Source: Psychrilyobacter sp. (GTDB lineage: Bacteria > Fusobacteriota > Fusobacteriia > Fusobacteriales > Fusobacteriaceae). Taken from it: a stretch of 8,996 nucleotides of DNA. The notes beneath the pieces were generated by a model. That model saw only the letters and a list, made by a program, of their open reading frames with translations. It was not told where the DNA came from and did not search any database. Within the stretch, counting starts at the first letter, position 1. Each line of letters opens with the position of its first letter. Location: contig JAUXGP010000054.1 of NCBI GenBank assembly GCA_030621995.1, positions 1 to 8,996 on the forward strand, in the 5' to 3' direction. Position numbers and translations under genes: made by a program. This document shows, piece after piece, positions 5,835 to 8,996 of this stretch.

Positions 5835-6737
5835 ATGAATCAATTGGAGAAGTTAAAAAAATTAAAAAAAGAGAAAAATGCAATAATTCTTGCACACTAC
5901 TATCAAAATGCAGATGTACAGGATGTTGCTGACTATGTAGGAGATTCTTATTATCTAAGTGAAGTAGGAAGAGACAGTGATGCTGATATAATCGTATATT
6001 GCGGTGTAAAATTCATGGCTGAAAGTGCTAAGATACTTTCACCTGAAAAGAAAGTGTTGTTTCCGGCTCATGGAGATGCCACTTGTTGTATGGAGCACCA
6101 GGCTACCCCTGGATTGGTATTGGAGATGAAAAAAAATCATCCGAATGCCAAAGTAGTGACCTATATAAATTCATCCAGTGAGGTAAAAGCAGTATCGGAT
6201 GCCTGCTGTACTTCTTCTTCTGCTGTAAAGATCGTAGAAAACATAGATGCTGATGAGATAATATTTGTACCGGATCAAAATTTGGCTTCATATGTAGCGG
6301 AACAGACAGATAAAAAAATTATCCCATTTGATGGTCAGTGTAATGTGCATCATAAGGTGACTTTGGAGAATATAAAAAAATTAATAGAGGAACATGGAGA
6401 GGTGGAAATTTTGGCTCATCCAGAGTGTCAAAAAGAGATAAGAGATATCTCCACCTATGTGGGAAGTACAGCTGGAATATTGAATTATGCTAAAACTTCT
6501 CCCAATAAAGAATTTATTGTGGTAACAGAAAGAGGGATCCGGCATCAGCTGAAAAAAGACAGTCCGGAGAAGAGTTTTTATTTTCCATATATGATCTGCT
6601 CACCTATGAAAAGAGTGTTTATAGAGACGATAATAGATGCCTTGGAAAATGAAAAATGTGAGATAGTGATGGATGAAGAGCTCATTAAAAAAGCTAAGGT
6701 TGCCCTCCTAAATATGCATAAATATGCAGGGGGATAG
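5835..6737 (+). CDS. nadA: Quinolinate synthase NadA
   Basis: NadA condenses iminoaspartate with dihydroxyacetone phosphate to give quinolinate, using a [4Fe-4S] cluster, in the cytoplasm. The 300-residue length is that of the compact Thermotoga/Pyrococcus form. The three expected cluster ligands are C84 (TCCM), C169 (GQCNVH) and C255 (ICSPM), with spacing nearly identical to the C81/C168/C254 set I recall for T. maritima. Active-site motifs are present: AHYYQ (20-24), DSYYLS (37-42), YIN (110-112), CTSSSA (125-130), HPE (195-197) and GSTAG (210-214). Additional cysteines (C85, C124/C125, C198) accompany them. The ATG has a GGGGG ribosome binding site (5825-5829) only five bases upstream. It is the first gene of the nadABC operon; its stop precedes nadB by 2 nt. 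Confidence 0.97.
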   Translation: MNQLEKLKKLKKEKNAIILAHYYQNADVQDVADYVGDSYYLSEVGRDSDADIIVYCGVKFMAESAKILSPEKKVLFPAHGDATCCMEHQATPGLVLEMKKNHPNAKVVTYINSSSEVKAVSDACCTSSSAVKIVENIDADEIIFVPDQNLASYVAEQTDKKIIPFDGQCNVHHKVTLENIKKLIEEHGEVEILAHPECQKEIRDISTYVGSTAGILNYAKTSPNKEFIVVTERGIRHQLKKDSPEKSFYFPYMICSPMKRVFIETIIDALENEKCEIVMDEELIKKAKVALLNMHKYAGG

Positions 6738-6739
6738 AT

Positions 6740-8062
6740 ATGAATTATGATGTGATAATCTGTGGAAGCGGGATAGCGGGCATCTATACAGCGCTTAATA
6801 TAAACAGCAATTTAAAGGTCGCGATAATTACCAACGATAAATTAGAGAGTTGCAACACCTATCTAGCCCAGGGTGGGATAACCACAGTCAGAGGCCTAGA
6901 GGACAGAGAATCTTTTATCGAAGATACTCTCTATGCCGGCGGGAATGAAAATGACTTAGAAACGGTGAGGTTAATAGCCGACGAAGCGGATGAAAATATA
7001 AAAAAATTGGTATCCATGGGAGTTCCATTTAATAGAGATGATAACGGCAACCTGTTATACACCAGGGAAGCTGCTCACTCTAAGAGAAGAATCCTGTATT
7101 CCAACGATCAAACTGGAAAATATATCTTTTTGACCCTGATAGAGGAGATGAAAAAGAGGGAGAATATAGAGATATTTTCAGAGGTGGAGATCTTGGATCT
7201 GATAGTTTCCGGTGGAGAGTCTTGTGGAGTATTGGGACATGATAAAGATAAGAAAATTTTGAGATTTTTGGGAAAAAAGGTGGTCCTGGCTACCGGCGGT
7301 ATTGGGGGATTGTTTAAAAATTCTACCAACAGGAGGAACCTCAAGGGAATAGGGATAGCACTCTCGAAAAAACACGGGGTAGGGATATCCAATGTAGGAG
7401 CTATCCAATTTCATCCTACAGCATTTTATGATCCGGAGAGTGAAAGACGATTTTTAATCTCAGAATCCCTCAGGGGAGAAGGGGCAAAGTTAAGAGATTT
7501 AGAAGGAAACAGATTTGTAGATGAACTCCTGCCTCGGGATGTAGTTGCAGCCAGTATAGAAGCAAAGAAAAAAGAGACAGGTTCGCCCTATGTATATTTA
7601 GATGCTACAGAATTAAAAGGTGATTTTCTAAAGATAAGATTTAAAGGGATATATGAAAATTTAATGAAGAAGGGCTATGATCTGGCTAAAGACCTGATCC
7701 CTGTAACAACTTCCCAGCATTATTTTATGGGTGGAGTCACAGTGGATATGGATGGTAAAACCAGCTTAGATGGTCTGTATGCCTGTGGTGAGATTGCATT
7801 TACAGGGCTTCACGGAAGAAACAGACTGGCCAGCAACTCCCTTTTAGAGGGGCTGGTATTTGGAAACAGAGTAGCAAATGATATAAATAAAACAATAATA
7901 AAAAATGAATCTTTCGTGGGAAATGGTTCCTGCGGTCGGGCAAAATTGAAAATTGAAAATTATATAGATATAGAAAAGATAAAGGAAGAGAATAGAAGAG
8001 TGGTTATAGATGAGATATTAAAGGTTAGGGAGGATTTAAAGGATGAACTTTCTGTTAATTGA
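6740..8062 (+). CDS. nadB: L-aspartate oxidase NadB (short form)
   Basis: NadB oxidises L-aspartate to iminoaspartate with FAD, supplying NadA. In an anaerobe the reduced flavin is expected to be reoxidised by fumarate, as the E. coli enzyme can do. Visible features are the dinucleotide-binding GSGIAG (9-14), LAQGGI (42-47), TREAAHS (108-114, Glu110 matching the catalytic-region Glu of E. coli NadB), ATGGIGG (184-190), QFHPTAFY (223-230), LPRDVVA (264-270, Arg266), SQHYFMGGV (325-333, His327) and the FAD motif HGRNRLASNSLLEG (358-371, Arg362). At 440 residues it lacks most of the C-terminal helical domain of the roughly 530-residue enterobacterial enzyme; only a short helical tail (about 399-440) remains. 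All substrate and FAD residues lie before that point, so it should be active. It overlaps nadC by 20 nt. Confidence 0.96.
   Translation: MNYDVIICGSGIAGIYTALNINSNLKVAIITNDKLESCNTYLAQGGITTVRGLEDRESFIEDTLYAGGNENDLETVRLIADEADENIKKLVSMGVPFNRDDNGNLLYTREAAHSKRRILYSNDQTGKYIFLTLIEEMKKRENIEIFSEVEILDLIVSGGESCGVLGHDKDKKILRFLGKKVVLATGGIGGLFKNSTNRRNLKGIGIALSKKHGVGISNVGAIQFHPTAFYDPESERRFLISESLRGEGAKLRDLEGNRFVDELLPRDVVAASIEAKKKETGSPYVYLDATELKGDFLKIRFKGIYENLMKKGYDLAKDLIPVTTSQHYFMGGVTVDMDGKTSLDGLYACGEIAFTGLHGRNRLASNSLLEGLVFGNRVANDINKTIIKNESFVGNGSCGRAKLKIENYIDIEKIKEENRRVVIDEILKVREDLKDELSVN
8027..8045 (+). promoter_or_regulatory. Ribosome binding site of nadC inside the nadB 3' end
   Basis: AGGGAGG (8027-8033) lies nine bases before the ATG at 8043. 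It supports a nadC start inside nadB, giving a 20-nt overlap. The next in-frame ATG (residue 68) would remove part of the N-terminal domain, so the early start is preferred. Confidence 0.75.
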
Positions 8063-8882
8063 TAAGGTGATAAAAGATGCACTGTTAGAAGATGCTGTAA
8101 TAGATGACATAACAACGAATTCTATCTTAGATGCCGAGGCTGTCTGTGAGGTGGATTTGATAGCCAAGGAAGAGGGGATAATCTGCGGATTAGAGATTTT
8201 CAAAAGAACTTTTGATATCCTGGGCGGTGTAGAGATACAATTTATGACCACTGAGGGATCGGTGGTAAAACCCAAAGAAATTCTAGCTAAGATATCTGGA
8301 ACAGCAAAGAATATATTGAGCGGAGAGAGGGTGGCTCTAAACTTGATCCAAAGGATGTCGGGGATAGCCACTAAAACCAATAAGATGGTAAAGATCTTAG
8401 ATGGGACAGGGATAAAACTTATGGATACCAGAAAGACAACTCCTAATTTGAGATATTTGGAAAAATATTCGGTAAAAGTAGGAGGAGGAAACAATCATAG
8501 ATATAATCTGATGGATATGGCTATGATCAAGGACAATCATATAATGGCTGCCGGCGGCAGTCTGACCTCCGCAGTGTTGGCTGTGAGAACTAATCATCCC
8601 TTTGTAAAGAAGATAGAGGTGGAAACTGAGAGTCTGGATCAGGTAAGGGAAGCTGTGGAAGTGGGAGCAGATATTATAATGCTGGACAATATGGATGTAG
8701 AAACTATGGGAAAAGCCATTGAAATAATAGGAGGAAAAGCCATAGTTGAGATATCCGGGAATGTAGATGAAGCAAGAATTCAGGAGATCAGAGGATTAAA
8801 AGTAGATTATATATCTTCAGGAGCTCTGACCCATTCATATACATCGCTGGATATAAGTATGAAAAACTTGAAGTTGAAATAG
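8043..8882 (+). CDS. nadC: Nicotinate-nucleotide pyrophosphorylase (quinolinate phosphoribosyltransferase) NadC
   Basis: NadC converts quinolinate and PRPP to nicotinate mononucleotide, CO2 and pyrophosphate, completing the pathway begun by NadB and NadA. The 279 residues are full length for the family. The N-terminal sandwich domain (about 1-110) includes EDAVIDDITT (16-25) and ERVALNLIQRMSGIAT (95-110). The barrel carries the phosphate- and quinolinate-binding residues: DTRKTTP (128-134), GGGNNHRYNL (147-156), MIKDNHI (161-167), EVE (192-194), LDNM (214-217), SGN (238-240) and ISSGALTHS (257-265). The commonly conserved glycine after RKTTP is Asn135, and the residues before GGGNNHR are KV rather than RC; both look like tolerable variation. 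It is the last gene of the operon, with a hairpin directly overlapping its stop codon. Confidence 0.97.
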   Translation: MNFLLIDKVIKDALLEDAVIDDITTNSILDAEAVCEVDLIAKEEGIICGLEIFKRTFDILGGVEIQFMTTEGSVVKPKEILAKISGTAKNILSGERVALNLIQRMSGIATKTNKMVKILDGTGIKLMDTRKTTPNLRYLEKYSVKVGGGNNHRYNLMDMAMIKDNHIMAAGGSLTSAVLAVRTNHPFVKKIEVETESLDQVREAVEVGADIIMLDNMDVETMGKAIEIIGGKAIVEISGNVDEARIQEIRGLKVDYISSGALTHSYTSLDISMKNLKLK

Positions 8883-8928
8883 ATAAAAAAAGGTAGAAAA
8901 TCTAATGATTTTCTACCTTCTTTTATCT
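8881..8928. terminator. Long hairpin ending nadABC, probably bidirectional
   Basis: Bases 8881-8902 pair with 8907-8928 around a four-base loop (TAAT, 8903-8906). This gives 13 pairs, one A/C mismatch (8889/8920), then eight more pairs. The stem includes the last two bases of the nadC stop codon. A- and T-rich arms make it usable from both strands, which fits the apparent convergent gene whose stop lies five bases beyond it. Confidence 0.85.
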
Positions 8929-8932
8929 CTGA

Positions 8933-8995
8933 CTACCCAAAAATCTTCTTATCAAAAATCAAGCTGGCCTTATCTACAAATTCGCTCCTATGAAC
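8933..8995 (-). CDS. 3' end of an unidentified convergent gene (partial)
   Basis: On the minus strand one frame is open from the right edge for 20 codons and ends with TAG at 8933-8935. It reads HRSEFVDKASLIFDKKIFG at its C-terminus. The other two minus-strand frames contain stops in this stretch. Its stop lies five bases from the symmetrical hairpin at 8881-8928, which is the expected layout for two convergent genes sharing a terminator. The residue mix looks like real protein, but I do not recognise the family, and so short a piece could be chance. Confidence 0.45.
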   Translation of the reverse strand, partial: VHRSEFVDKASLIFDKKIFG

Positions 8996-8996
8996 C

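Noticed and set aside
6740..8062. NadB truncated by a frameshift
   Set aside because: Sequence after its stop codon is entirely accounted for by nadC in another frame, with a good ribosome binding site and full-length product; no remnant of a NadB C-terminal domain remains.
8036..8494. A 152-codon minus-strand frame opposite nadC
   Set aside because: It is antisense to well-conserved nadC motifs; composition is typical of a shadow frame.
266..8882. The importer as an NAD-precursor transporter co-regulated with nadABC
   Set aside because: The two units are separated by a strong terminator and a separate promoter, and no shared regulatory site was seen; adjacency alone is weak evidence.

Overview
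The window is AT-rich, with heavy use of AGA/AGG (Arg) and ATA (Ile) codons. It reads as chromosomal DNA of an anaerobic, Gram-negative-type bacterium, most likely a member of the Fusobacteriota (Fusobacterium/Ilyobacter/Propionigenium-like). Two things suggest this: the binding protein has a plain, cysteine-free signal peptide, as expected of a cell with a periplasm, and the protein families and gene style fit. The assignment is inference, because no rRNA or marker gene is present.

Left edge (1 to about 265): the last codons of a transposase-like gene, a possible insertion-sequence end near 118, then a promoter region with two perfect TTGACA boxes and a short leader that can fold into a hairpin.

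Region 266-5635: a five-gene ABC importer operon. It encodes a periplasmic DUF3798-type binding protein, a duplicated RbsA/MglA-type ATPase with one intact and one degenerate ATP site, two BPD_transp_2 permeases, and a small lysine-rich membrane-anchored protein. A hairpin with a T-run lies between the binding-protein gene and the ATPase gene and probably lowers expression of the distal genes. The last four genes overlap by 14, 11 and 1 nt, so they are probably translationally coupled. A strong terminator closes the operon. The substrate is unknown.

Region 5762-8928: a second unit, nadA-nadB-nadC, the complete de novo route from L-aspartate and dihydroxyacetone phosphate to nicotinate mononucleotide. 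It has its own near-consensus promoter, 2-nt and overlapping gene junctions, a short form of NadB, and a very long terminal hairpin.

Right edge (8933-8996): probably the 3' end of a convergent minus-strand gene that shares this hairpin as a bidirectional terminator.

Most of the window is ordinary metabolism and transport. The least understood part is the DUF3798 importer with its small fifth protein. I see no defence system, CRISPR array, tRNA or rRNA.
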